Assembly: GCA_039931615.1 (NCBI GenBank)
Contig: JBDTRR010000012.1
Location: 36,488 to 100,487, forward strand
DNA from: JAHFUI01 sp039931615
Lineage (GTDB): Bacteria > Acidobacteriota > Vicinamibacteria > Vicinamibacterales > CAVVIG01
Direction: 5' to 3'
DNA: 64,000 nucleotides
Part shown: positions 1-8,175 of the stretch, one piece after another
Position numbering within the stretch: the first letter of the stretch is position 1
Layout: every line of letters begins with the position of its first letter
Notes under the pieces: model-generated
Databases searched by the model: none
What the model was told of the DNA's origin: nothing
The model's input: only the letters and a program-made list of their open reading frames with translations
Position numbers and translations under genes: made by a program

Positions 1-2
1 GC

Positions 3-1886
3 CTGATCGCGAACACCGGCCTCGAGACCCAATTCGGCGCCATCGCGCACCGTCTGACGTTGCGGCCGCCTGAAACGGAGTTCGACCGCGGGATTCGCCG
101 GTTCGGCTACCTGCTGGCCAGCGTGATGCTGGTCATGGTCGTGGTCGTCTTCATCGTCCACGTGCTCAACGGACGGCCGCCGATGGAGACGATGTTGTTT
201 TCGATTGCGCTCGCGGTCGGGCTCAGCCCCGAGCTGCTCCCGGCGATCTTGAGCGTCAATCTCGCTCGCGGCGCGCAGATGATGGCGCGGCGCGGCGTCC
301 TGGTTCGGCACCTGACGGCGATCGAGAATCTCGGCAGCATGGATGTGCTCTGTACGGACAAGACGGGCACGCTCACGCAGGGGGTGGTGGTGCTCGAGGG
401 GGCGTACGACGCCCTCGGCGTCCCGTCGGAGGGCGTGCGCCGGGTCGCCGCCCGGAACGCGGCGCTCGAGACCGGCCTTCCAAGTCCGCTCGACGATGCC
501 ATCCTCAGGGACGGTGCGCCCGATCTCACGGCGGTGCGAAAGCTGGCCGAAATCCCGTTTGACTTCGTCCGCAAGCGGGTCAGTGTGGTGGTGGAGGCGG
601 AAGGCCACACGTCCCTGATCACCAAGGGTGCGTTTCGCCACGTGCTCGAGATCTGCACGCGGTCTGCCGAGGGCTTGCTGCTCGATGCCGCCGGGAGAGC
701 GCGCCTCGAGGCGCGCTACCAGGCCTGGAGCGAACAGGGGATTCGGGTCCTGGCCGTCGCCTCACGAACGATTGCACCACAGCCCACCTACGGTCGAGAC
801 CTTGAGCGGGAGCTGAGCTTCGCCGGGTTCCTCACCTTTCTCGATCGGCCAAAGGAAGACGCCGCCGAAGCCATTCGCAGCCTGGCCGCGCTGGGGGTGT
901 CGATCAAGATCATCACGGGCGATAGCAAGCCCGTCACGCAGCACCTCGCCGGCCTGGTCGGTATGCGCGCCGACCGCGTGCTCACGGGCAGTGACCTGCA
1001 ACGCCTGTCCGACGAGGCGCTGTGGCGGGTGGCCGAAGCCACCGATCTCTTCGTCGAGGTGGATCCCAACCAGAAGGAGCGCATCATCCTGGCGCTCAAG
1101 AAGATGGGGCACGTCGTCGGCTTTCTCGGGGACGGTGTCAACGACGCGCCCGCCATGCATGCAGCGGACACGAGCCTGTCTGTCGAGGAGGCGGTCGACG
1201 TCGCCCGGGAGGCGGCGGATTTCGTCCTGCTCGACCGCAGCCTGGATGTCATCGGCCGCGGCATTCAGGAGGGACGCAAGACCTTTGCGAACACGCTGAA
1301 GTACGTGCTCACGACGATGAGCGCCAATCTCGGCAACATGATCAGCATGGCCGGCGCCTCGTTGTTCCTGCCGTTCCTCCCGCTCCTGGCGAGCCAGATC
1401 CTGTTGAACAATCTGCTGTCCGACGTGCCGGCGATCGGCATTGCCGACGATGCCGTGGACCCGGAGCTGATCGAGCGGCCGCAGCGCTGGAACATGCGCT
1501 TCATTGGCCGCTTCATGGTGGAATTCGGGGCGGTCAGCTCGCTGTTCGACTTCCTCACATTTGGCGTGCTCCTGTGGGTATTCCGGGCCGGGCCGGACCT
1601 GTTCCGGACCGGATGGTTCGTCGAATCGCTGCTCACGGAGTTGGTGATCGCGCTGGTGGTGCGCACCCGCAGGCCCTTCTACCGAAGCCGTCCGGGGCGA
1701 GTGCTGTTGTGGTCGACAGCGTTACTCATGGCACTGACCTTCGCGCTGCCCTATCTGCCCTTGATCGGGGTGTTCGGGTTCGTGCCGTTGCCGGGTCTGC
1801 TGTTCGTAACGGTGACGGCGATTACCGCCCTATACGTCGTCGCGACAGAGATGACCAAGAGTCGCTTTTACCGACACGTGGTATGA
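3..1886 (+). CDS. mgtA: Magnesium-translocating P-type ATPase, 5'-truncated by window edge
   Basis: This P-type ATPase probably imports Mg2+ across the inner membrane. Reading is open from base 3, so the N-terminal part lies outside the window. About 627 residues are visible. The phosphorylation motif DKTGTLT has its Asp codon at 357-359. Further on are the nucleotide-binding region, a TGDSKP segment and the hinge motif GDGVNDAP. Several hydrophobic helices close the protein. The PETEFDRGIRRFGYLL stretch before the first visible helix pair is typical of the MgtA/MgtB subfamily. The C-terminus looks complete. The gene sits in a stress-type neighbourhood (Usp relic, CBS protein, HAD-DUF87). Family assignment is firm; ion specificity is inferred from the subfamily. 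Confidence 0.9.
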   Translation: MIANTGLETQFGAIAHRLTLRPPETEFDRGIRRFGYLLASVMLVMVVVVFIVHVLNGRPPMETMLFSIALAVGLSPELLPAILSVNLARGAQMMARRGVLVRHLTAIENLGSMDVLCTDKTGTLTQGVVVLEGAYDALGVPSEGVRRVAARNAALETGLPSPLDDAILRDGAPDLTAVRKLAEIPFDFVRKRVSVVVEAEGHTSLITKGAFRHVLEICTRSAEGLLLDAAGRARLEARYQAWSEQGIRVLAVASRTIAPQPTYGRDLERELSFAGFLTFLDRPKEDAAEAIRSLAALGVSIKIITGDSKPVTQHLAGLVGMRADRVLTGSDLQRLSDEALWRVAEATDLFVEVDPNQKERIILALKKMGHVVGFLGDGVNDAPAMHAADTSLSVEEAVDVAREAADFVLLDRSLDVIGRGIQEGRKTFANTLKYVLTTMSANLGNMISMAGASLFLPFLPLLASQILLNNLLSDVPAIGIADDAVDPELIERPQRWNMRFIGRFMVEFGAVSSLFDFLTFGVLLWVFRAGPDLFRTGWFVESLLTELVIALVVRTRRPFYRSRPGRVLLWSTALLMALTFALPYLPLIGVFGFVPLPGLLFVTVTAITALYVVATEMTKSRFYRHVV

Positions 1887-2487
1887 GATCCCAGCCGAGT
1901 TCGGCCGTAGGCGAAGTATGAAGGGGCGGCGAAGCCTTGGGAAATCGTCGATGGCGACCAGTGCGTCCGTTCCCTGGTTGAAATACTCAACGCCCAGTCG
2001 CTCACCAGTGTGGGTGTGCGCGAACCGCAGCCCTCGCGTGTCCGATGATCCGCCGTGCGCCCTAGCAGGCTCCTTGCAGAGAACGCTGTCAGGCGACAAC
2101 TGCTGCCGGAAATCCGGCAGGCTGAGGCGCTGCGGCATTCGCAGCGGGAAGCAATCCGATGACGATGGCCTCAATCGGTGCCCTGTGCTCGGCGCACATA
2201 TCGACGCGGGTCACGGACTTGGAAGGTCATGTGACGAAAATCATCTGTGGCGAATATGACAAATCGACCGGACGGTGCCGCCTGAAGCGATCAGCGCTTC
2301 AGGGCGGTCCATTGGCGCGACTGCTCGAACGCGTGTCCGAGGCGGGGCTCAACACGCGCAGCACACTGTGCGTGTTGCGCGCGAGATGAATGGAAAGCGA
2401 CCGGTCACGCGAACTCGGTAGCTACTCGGGCATCCGTCGGTTTGATTGTTCTGGATGCGAGCGTTACGGAGAAAGGTCCGGTTCCCG
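1887..2487. other. Gap with one recognisable gene fragment
   Basis: No intact gene is supported here. The only protein-like signal is the minus-strand DUF882-like fragment listed separately. Open frames on both strands are short and show no family motif. No tRNA or clear terminator was seen after the P-type ATPase. Confidence 0.5.
1921..2174 (-). pseudogene. DUF882 (YcbK-like) protein, truncated remnant
   Basis: The minus-strand frame contains LRFAHTHTGERLGVEYF followed by a DALVAIDDF stretch. This resembles the N-terminal signature of DUF882/YcbK proteins, which are periplasmic M15-like peptidase relatives (leucine-rich strand, N/H-x-HTGE, aromatic strand, then an Ala-Leu helix). Full-length members have about 180 residues. 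Here similarity stops after about 45 residues and the reading frame runs on into unrelated sequence. The metal-binding C-terminal half is missing, so this is read as a dead fragment. Identification rests on motif memory and is tentative. Confidence 0.4.
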
Positions 2488-2706
2488 ATGTGTGCAAGGA
2501 AGAAGCTGATCGCTGTCGCCTGTCCTCTCTGCGGATCGGGCGCAGAGCTGCACCACGACGTTCGCGCGTCGCTGCTCTATTCATGCCAGGTCTGCATGCA
2601 CGAATGGGAAATCGACCCGGCAGAAGAGACGTCGCTACCGGATCGGGTTGCCGAACGCCGGCGAAGGCGTTCGCGAGGCAAGCCAACTCGGCCTCCGAAA
2701 CGGTAA
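2488..2706 (+). CDS. Small zinc-ribbon protein
   Basis: This 72-residue protein has one zinc-ribbon pattern: CPLC near residues 13-16 and CQVC about 20 residues later, followed by MHEWEID. The C-terminus is a basic Arg/Lys/Pro tail. The ATG at 2488 was chosen because GGAGAAAGG lies 11 bases upstream. An in-frame ATG at 2446 would add 14 residues without a better ribosome site. The role is unknown; a metal-binding or nucleic-acid-binding role would be typical of such ribbons. No operon partner is evident. Confidence 0.55.
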   Translation: MCARKKLIAVACPLCGSGAELHHDVRASLLYSCQVCMHEWEIDPAEETSLPDRVAERRRRRSRGKPTRPPKR

Positions 2707-3413
2707 ACGGGCCGAGGGACCTCGACATGTGCCTATTCAAGGTCGGCGTGACGGGGTCGTCCGCTGGGGCGATCAGGTGTCCGCCCTGGCCGGCGACCGC
2801 CAGCCGGTCGTCGACCTGCGTGACTCCTGGCGGCGCCCATCCGTACCGGAGTTCCATAGATGATGCCGGCAAAGATCGGGACCAGGGCACCAACGAAAAG
2901 GGGGCGCGGGTGGACGCTCATTCGTGACCCTCACTTCTGACGACGATTGCGAAAGTGGCTCGTGAAGCTCATCAGTGCTGTTCGCAGCACACGTGCCATG
3001 GATTCATGCGGTTGAACGGTTAGTCGAGGGCAATGCCACGGTGGCCCGGGAGCGGGCGGAGACGCCGCTGGTGCTGGGCGAAGAAGGGCGTGCGGAATGC
3101 TCCGCACTTTGGGTGTGGAATATTCCCCAACAACGTCGCAGTACTAATCATCTCGTCCCGCACGAGCGACATCATCGCCGGTTCGGGACGCGGGTCGTTT
3201 CTTTTCGCGATGGCCGCGTGGGCGGACCAATCGTTGCGAACCGGCGGACGCCGGAGAGCGTGCCGCAGGCGTTGCCGGGCGGGCAAGCGACGCGCGGCTG
3301 ATCGATTGAGTCGACGATGCGGATGCCGGAAATCCGGCACTGGTCCATCGCATCAGAGCTGACCGAAACGACATCCGTTGCGGCGGGGCATATGACTTGC
3401 TCTTGTCACGATC
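2707..3413. other. Gap of about 700 bases without an intact gene
   Basis: The stretch before the efflux operon has open frames on both strands but no convincing full gene. The only family-like signal is an ABC ATPase tail near 3152-3220, listed separately. The rest appears to be decayed or non-coding sequence. Confidence 0.45.
3152..3220 (+). pseudogene. Relic of an ABC ATPase C-terminus (MacB/LolD type)
   Basis: The frame reads LVPHERHHRRFGTRVVSF then RDGRV. It matches the H-loop to C-terminal strand of MacB/LolD ATPases (V-T-H-x-x-x...RVV-x-FRDGR). The intact ATPase downstream has the same layout, VTHDATWAAYAPRQVVFRDG. The conserved Thr before the His is Pro here. No Walker or signature motif is found upstream in any frame, so at most a tail remains. 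It may be the scar of an earlier tandem copy of the efflux operon. Confidence 0.35.
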
Positions 3414-4643
3414 ATGGCGTTAGCCGGACCAGCGGCGGTCAGACACTCTGGCCCCAGCTTGATCGCACTGATCGAGCGCGAACGCCAGCGGCGTCACCGG
3501 CGACACCTTACGTGGTGGCTGGCACTGGGTGGCATTCCGATCGCCCTCGCCGGCGCCTGGATCGCCTTGCGGCCGGGGCCGGTACCGGTCGCCGCCCGGT
3601 TTCGGATGCAAGCGGTCTCACAGGGCGATCTGGTGCGCGAGGTCCGCGCCACGGGACGCATCGAAGCGGTGACCACTGTCCAGGTCGGCGCCGAAATCTC
3701 AGGCCGAATCGCGACCGTCGAAGTCGACTACAACGCGCGGGTGAAAGCGGGCCAGGTGCTCGCCCGTTTCGATCGCGCTGCGCTCGGTGCGCAACTGGCG
3801 CAGACCGCGGCTACGCTCGCCGCCGCGCGCGCCGCTCTCGAACAGGCCAGGACCGATCGTGAGCGGACGGCGGGCGACCTCGCCCGGGCCGAACAACTGC
3901 ACGCCCGGGCGATTCTCGCTGATGCCGACTATCGGACCGCCGTGGCGACGGCGCGCTTGAACGAGCAGCGCGTGACCGCAGCCGAGGCCCAACTCGCCGC
4001 GCAGCAAGCCGCCTATACCGTGGCCCGGACGAATCTCGATCACACGGTCATTCGGGCGCCGATCGACGGAGTCGTCATTACGCGCAATATCGATCCGGGA
4101 CAGACGGTGGCGTCGATGCTGCAAACTCCCGTGTTGTTCACCGTCGCCGCGGATCTGCGCCAGATGCGTGTCGTGGCGGCGGTCGATGAGGCCGACATCG
4201 GCGAACTGGCAGTGGCGCAGCCCGTCTCGTTCACTGTCGACGCCTATCCCGACCGTGTCTTCCACGGCCTGCTGACGGAGGTCCGCAACTCGCCAGTCGT
4301 CGTGCAGGACGTCGTGACCTATGGCGCGGTCGTGGGGATCGACAACCACGACCTGGCGCTCAAGCCGGGCATGACGGCTTCGGTGCGCGTCCAGACGGCG
4401 TCGGCCGCTCACGTTCTCCGTGTTCCGAACGCGGCGCTGCGCTTCACGCCTCCGGGCCAGACCGGCCGTGACGCGCCGGGCGTCTGGGTGCTCGAGGGCG
4501 GCGCGGTCCATCGGGTTGTCGTACAACCGGGGATCTCGGACGGAGAATCGACGGTGATCGCGCCAGGTGGCCTGGCCGTCGGCGCGCAGGTGATCGTGGA
4601 TCTCACGCCGGAAGGACGGGACGCCTATGGCGCCGGCCGCTGA
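3414..4643 (+). CDS. MacA-like periplasmic adaptor (HlyD/RND family)
   Basis: This 409-residue membrane-fusion protein probably links the downstream MacB-like ATPase and permease to an outer-membrane channel. After a basic N-terminus there is one membrane anchor (about residues 33-52). Then come a lipoyl/barrel segment (VGAEISGRIATVEVDYNARV), a long Ala/Gln/Arg-rich coiled-coil hairpin (about 120-200), the returning half-motif TVIRAPIDGVV, and a beta-barrel with a C-terminal MacA-type domain. The ATG at 3414 gives a full-length family member. The end overlaps the ATPase start by 17 bases, indicating translational coupling. The transported substrate cannot be told from sequence. Confidence 0.9.
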   Translation: MALAGPAAVRHSGPSLIALIERERQRRHRRHLTWWLALGGIPIALAGAWIALRPGPVPVAARFRMQAVSQGDLVREVRATGRIEAVTTVQVGAEISGRIATVEVDYNARVKAGQVLARFDRAALGAQLAQTAATLAAARAALEQARTDRERTAGDLARAEQLHARAILADADYRTAVATARLNEQRVTAAEAQLAAQQAAYTVARTNLDHTVIRAPIDGVVITRNIDPGQTVASMLQTPVLFTVAADLRQMRVVAAVDEADIGELAVAQPVSFTVDAYPDRVFHGLLTEVRNSPVVVQDVVTYGAVVGIDNHDLALKPGMTASVRVQTASAAHVLRVPNAALRFTPPGQTGRDAPGVWVLEGGAVHRVVVQPGISDGESTVIAPGGLAVGAQVIVDLTPEGRDAYGAGR

Positions 4644-5367
4644 GGGTGTGGTCATCGAAACTGCCGCGCCCGCTCCTCTTCTGTCGCTGCGCGGCGTAAC
4701 CAAGATCTACGGTGAAGACACCGCGGCCGTTCGAGCCCTCGACACCGTTGATCTTGACATCGAGGCTGGGGAGTTCGTTGCGATCACCGGCGCGTCCGGT
4801 TCGGGCAAGTCCACGGCCCTGAGTATTCTCGGGTGCCTCGAGTTGCCGAGCGACGGCGACTACTGCATCGAGGGGATCCCGGCGCAGGACCTGTGGCCCG
4901 AGGTGCTCGCCGCGCTCCGCAATGCGCGGTTCGGCTTCGTGTTCCAGACATTCAACCTGCTGCCCAGGACCTCGGCGCTCGAAAACGTCGCGTTGCCACT
5001 GATCTATGCGGGCGTCGGGGCGCGCGAGCGGCAGCGCCGCGCCGCCGACGCGCTGGCGGCGGTCGGCTTGAGCGGACGCGAGGACGCCAGACCCAATCAG
5101 TTGTCGGGGGGGCAGCAGCAACGGGTCGCCGTCGCGCGCGCGATCGTCAACGATCCCGACGTGATCCTCGCTGACGAACCGACCGGCAATCTCGACACCA
5201 AGATGGGCGCCGACATCATGCAGCTGATTACTCGACTGAATGCCGATCGCGGCATCACGGTGATCATGGTGACGCACGACGCCACCTGGGCCGCGTATGC
5301 GCCGCGCCAGGTCGTCTTTCGGGATGGACGTATCGTCTCCGACCAGGTCCGGAGCCGCCCGTCATGA
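4627..5367 (+). CDS. MacB/LolD-type ABC transporter ATPase
   Basis: This 246-residue cytoplasmic ATPase powers the efflux complex. Visible motifs are Walker A GASGSGKST, the Q-loop in FVFQTFNLLPRTSALENV, signature LSGGQQQRVAVARA, Walker B VILADEPTGNLDT and the H-loop VTHD. The LNRT-like insert after the Q-loop is typical of the MacB/LolD/FtsE group. It starts inside the adaptor gene, and its stop overlaps the permease start by four bases (ATGA). The three genes thus form one tightly coupled operon. Unlike E. coli MacB, ATPase and permease are separate proteins. Confidence 0.93.
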   Translation: MAPAAEGVVIETAAPAPLLSLRGVTKIYGEDTAAVRALDTVDLDIEAGEFVAITGASGSGKSTALSILGCLELPSDGDYCIEGIPAQDLWPEVLAALRNARFGFVFQTFNLLPRTSALENVALPLIYAGVGARERQRRAADALAAVGLSGREDARPNQLSGGQQQRVAVARAIVNDPDVILADEPTGNLDTKMGADIMQLITRLNADRGITVIMVTHDATWAAYAPRQVVFRDGRIVSDQVRSRPS

Positions 5368-6572
5368 CGTTCTCGGCCGCCGCGCCTCTTGCCGTAACGG
5401 CGCTGCTGCGCAATCGCCTGCGCTCGTTGCTCACGACGCTCGGCATCGTCATCGGCGTCGCCGCAGTGCTCATGATGCAGGCGATGGGCGAAGGGGCGAC
5501 GGCGTACGTTGGCGAAGCGATTTCCGGGCTCGGGACCAACATGCTGATTCTCGTTCCGGGGTCCGCTCGCGGCATGGGCCCGCCGACGGCGGGGGTGCCA
5601 CTGTTCTCGACGGCCGACCTCGAGGCAATTCGCCGCCAGGCGAGAAGCGTCGACCGCGTGGCGCCCGTGAACTCGCGGATGTTTCGCACGGTGGCCGCGT
5701 CGCGCAATCGCAACGTCACCGTCGCGGGTGTCACGACGGAGTACTTCGACATCCGCCAATGGGGCGCCATCGAGGGGCGGCTCCTGACTCCCGAGGACAC
5801 TCGCCGCGCGTCGCCGGTCTGTGTCGTCGGTCAGACCGTTCGGGATGCAATGTTCGAGGAGAATCCGGTTGGCAGGGAACTGCGGGTGCGTGATCTGGCC
5901 TGCCGCGTGGTGGGCGTGCTGGAGGCGAAGGGGTCCGCCGCGTTCGGGATGGATCAGGACGATATGGTGCTGATGCCCTTCACGACGTTCTCACGTCGTC
6001 TGATCGGGAACGATCGTGTGGCGACGATCATGGTCTCGGCCGTGTCCACGGATCGGATCGACGACGCGAAGCGGGAAATAGTCGGGGTCCTGCACCAACG
6101 GCGGCACATCCTGCCCGGCGAAGACGATGACTTCGCGGTGCGCGATCCGCGGGAGATGCAGGCGGTGCTGCAGACCGTGACGGGAATGCTGACCACGCTG
6201 CTGGCCGGCGTCGCGGCGATCTCGCTCGTCGTGGGCGGCATCGGCATCATGAATATCATGCTGGTGTCGGTGACGGAGCGGACCCGTGAGATTGGCGTCC
6301 GTCTGGCGGTGGGCGCGCGGGCGGGGGACATCCTCGCCCAGTTCCTCGTGGAAGCGGTGATTCTGTCCGCGCTCGGCGGTGCCATCGGCGTGGGGGCAGG
6401 GCTGGCCGGCGCCTATGGCGTGGCCCATCTGATTCAGGTCCCCTTCGTGGTCCCTCGCGTGGCGATGCCGGTGGCCTTCGCCGTCTCCGTGCTCGTGGGC
6501 ATCCTGTTCGGGGTGGTGCCGGCCCGGAAGGCGTCCCGCCTGAGCCCGTTGTCGGCGCTACGCTTTGAATAG
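5364..6572 (+). CDS. MacB-like FtsX-family ABC permease
   Basis: This 402-residue inner-membrane protein has the MacB topology. One transmembrane helix lies near the N-terminus (about 20-40), followed by a large periplasmic MacB_PCD domain (about 45-260) and three C-terminal helices. The conserved IGIMNIMLVSVTERTREIG stretch follows the second helix. The start overlaps the ATPase stop by four bases. With the adaptor and ATPase it forms an efflux system for an unknown substrate such as a drug, lipid or peptide. No outer-membrane TolC gene is adjacent. Confidence 0.92.
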   Translation: MTFSAAAPLAVTALLRNRLRSLLTTLGIVIGVAAVLMMQAMGEGATAYVGEAISGLGTNMLILVPGSARGMGPPTAGVPLFSTADLEAIRRQARSVDRVAPVNSRMFRTVAASRNRNVTVAGVTTEYFDIRQWGAIEGRLLTPEDTRRASPVCVVGQTVRDAMFEENPVGRELRVRDLACRVVGVLEAKGSAAFGMDQDDMVLMPFTTFSRRLIGNDRVATIMVSAVSTDRIDDAKREIVGVLHQRRHILPGEDDDFAVRDPREMQAVLQTVTGMLTTLLAGVAAISLVVGGIGIMNIMLVSVTERTREIGVRLAVGARAGDILAQFLVEAVILSALGGAIGVGAGLAGAYGVAHLIQVPFVVPRVAMPVAFAVSVLVGILFGVVPARKASRLSPLSALRFE

Positions 6573-7561
6573 CCCAGACGGGACCACGACCGCCGCCCCT
6601 TCGATCCGGCCGTCGCGAACGGTATCGACCTCTTAATTCGCGCTGATGCTCTCGCCGGGTAGTTCGCGCGGGAGCTGGATGCACGATGGGCGGGCGGGTC
6701 CGATACCGGCGCTAGCGCTGATCGGCGACCGCCCAGCGGATAGGTGCGCGCGAGAGATTCGAGCGTCAACACCCGGGCGTAAGGACCATTGGAGGAGGCC
6801 CGGGCGAGAGCGGGGAGGACGTAGCGGGCGAACAGGACGACACCGGCAACCAGCGGCATAGCCACCCAGGCAATTCGCACGATCACCCGAACCCCCGGGC
6901 GACCGTCACGGCCCCGAAACGCGCAGTACGTGGCGACGCCGAGAACATAGGCAGGTGCCACCGCGGCGTGTTGCTTGAATCCGGCGGCCGCGAATGGCAG
7001 CACGATCGCGCCGATGCCGTTGAGGAATGATCCTCCTGCGACGAACCGTGCGGCCAACAGCGTGGCAAGCAACGTCAAGGTCAACGTTGGCACTTCGCCG
7101 AGTCCCGCAGCCAGCCAGGCCATCGGTGTGTAGGCCACCGGATGGATCAGAAAGAGACCGCCGGCCGAACGGCCGATCGCCGGCTGCCGGGGGGCGAGCC
7201 GGGCTAGCAGGCATTGCACCAGCCACGCGTTGAACACGTGGAGAGCAAAGATGAGCATGTGAGGCGGCTCTGGACGGAGGTCAAATACAGCCCCGAAGAT
7301 GGTGAACGCACCCTGCAATGAAAAAAACCGCTGCTCGAAAATCTGAATCCACGAAGGCCATCTCGGCGTGACCGCCGACGCCAAGGCGACGAAGTCATCC
7401 ACGGCGTAGAACGTGGTAAACGCCCCTCTGAACACGGCGATCGCCAAACCCAGCAGGAATGCCGCCGTCGCGTAGATCGGCACTCGACGAGCGCGTAAAG
7501 GCGCAACCGGACCCGGAGGGTGAGCCGGGTCGGACGACCGGCGCAAGAAACGGCGCAACAC
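6434..7561 (-). CDS. Truncated polytopic membrane protein, probably a pseudogene
   Basis: The N-terminal ~265 residues look like a real polytopic membrane protein of the glycosyltransferase-C (PMT/GT39-like) kind. There are at least six hydrophobic segments and an early luminal loop with FYAVDDFVAL, comparable to the acidic first loop of those enzymes. After about base 6700 the translation turns Arg/Ser/Pro-rich and then runs antisense into the permease gene, so the true C-terminus is lost. Related proteins have 450-650 residues. The start used is a GTG at 7561 with a weak ribosome site. The exact function is unknown; the broken state is a strong inference. Confidence 0.5.
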   Translation of the reverse strand: MLRRFLRRSSDPAHPPGPVAPLRARRVPIYATAAFLLGLAIAVFRGAFTTFYAVDDFVALASAVTPRWPSWIQIFEQRFFSLQGAFTIFGAVFDLRPEPPHMLIFALHVFNAWLVQCLLARLAPRQPAIGRSAGGLFLIHPVAYTPMAWLAAGLGEVPTLTLTLLATLLAARFVAGGSFLNGIGAIVLPFAAAGFKQHAAVAPAYVLGVATYCAFRGRDGRPGVRVIVRIAWVAMPLVAGVVLFARYVLPALARASSNGPYARVLTLESLARTYPLGGRRSALAPVSDPPAHRASSSRANYPARASARIKRSIPFATAGSKGRRSWSRLGYSKRSADNGLRRDAFRAGTTPNRMPTSTETAKATGIATRGTTKGT

Positions 7562-7590
7562 GGTTGGTAATGTACCCGAACGCGTCCCCG

Positions 7591-7970
7591 TCAGCCGGCG
7601 ACGGCTGGCTCGGCGGCATCGGCCGGGCGAAACTGCATGTGGTAGAGGCGGGCGTAGAGGCCATCGCGCGCGAGGAGCTCTGCGTGAGTACCGCGCTCCG
7701 AGATCACCCCGTTGTCGAGCACGAAAATGACGTCGGCGTTTCGCACCGTCGCCAGACGGTGGGCAATCGTGATCGACGTCTTGCCCTGCATCAGCCGCGA
7801 GATCCCTTGGAAAATCAGCGCTTCCGACTCCGGATCGAGCGCCGCCGACGGTTCGTCCAGGAGGAGGATGGGCGCGTTGCGGATGATGGCACGGGCAATC
7901 GCGATGCGCTGACGCTGACCGCCCGACAGCGTGTCCCCGCGTTCGCCGAGAACGGTGTCATAGATGCCGT
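7591..7970 (-). pseudogene. C-terminal fragment of an MsbA-type ABC exporter
   Basis: The minus-strand frame gives YDTVLGERGDTLSGGQRQR, then IAIARAI, Walker B ILLLDEPSSALD, the H-loop IAHRLATV and a normal exporter C-terminus. The signature motif and Walker B are intact. Walker A and the whole membrane domain are absent: similarity ends abruptly near 7965 and no upstream frame resumes it. It is therefore the 3' end of an exporter gene cut by a deletion. The truncated membrane protein gene begins about 30 bases downstream. Confidence 0.75.
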
Positions 7971-8175
7971 TTTCCGCACCACGTCGACCGGCGGTGCCGA
8001 GATTCCGGCAGCCCGCACGGCAGGGGAGGACGTCTGGGAAAACTCACACCAGATGGGGAATAGTCCGCGGCCCGGTTGCTCATGTCGGGTGCGGCGGCAC
8101 ACCGTCATCGCCAGAAGTTGTGCGACTTGCCCAGCACTTTCAGTCGGCATATCCATTGCCACTACATGCTCAGGT

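Noticed and set aside
2733..2921. Minus-strand frame with a hydrophobic start (LFVGALVPIFAGIIYG)
   Set aside because: Only about 15 residues look membrane-like, the rest is Arg/Pro/Gly shadow sequence, and no ribosome site was seen.
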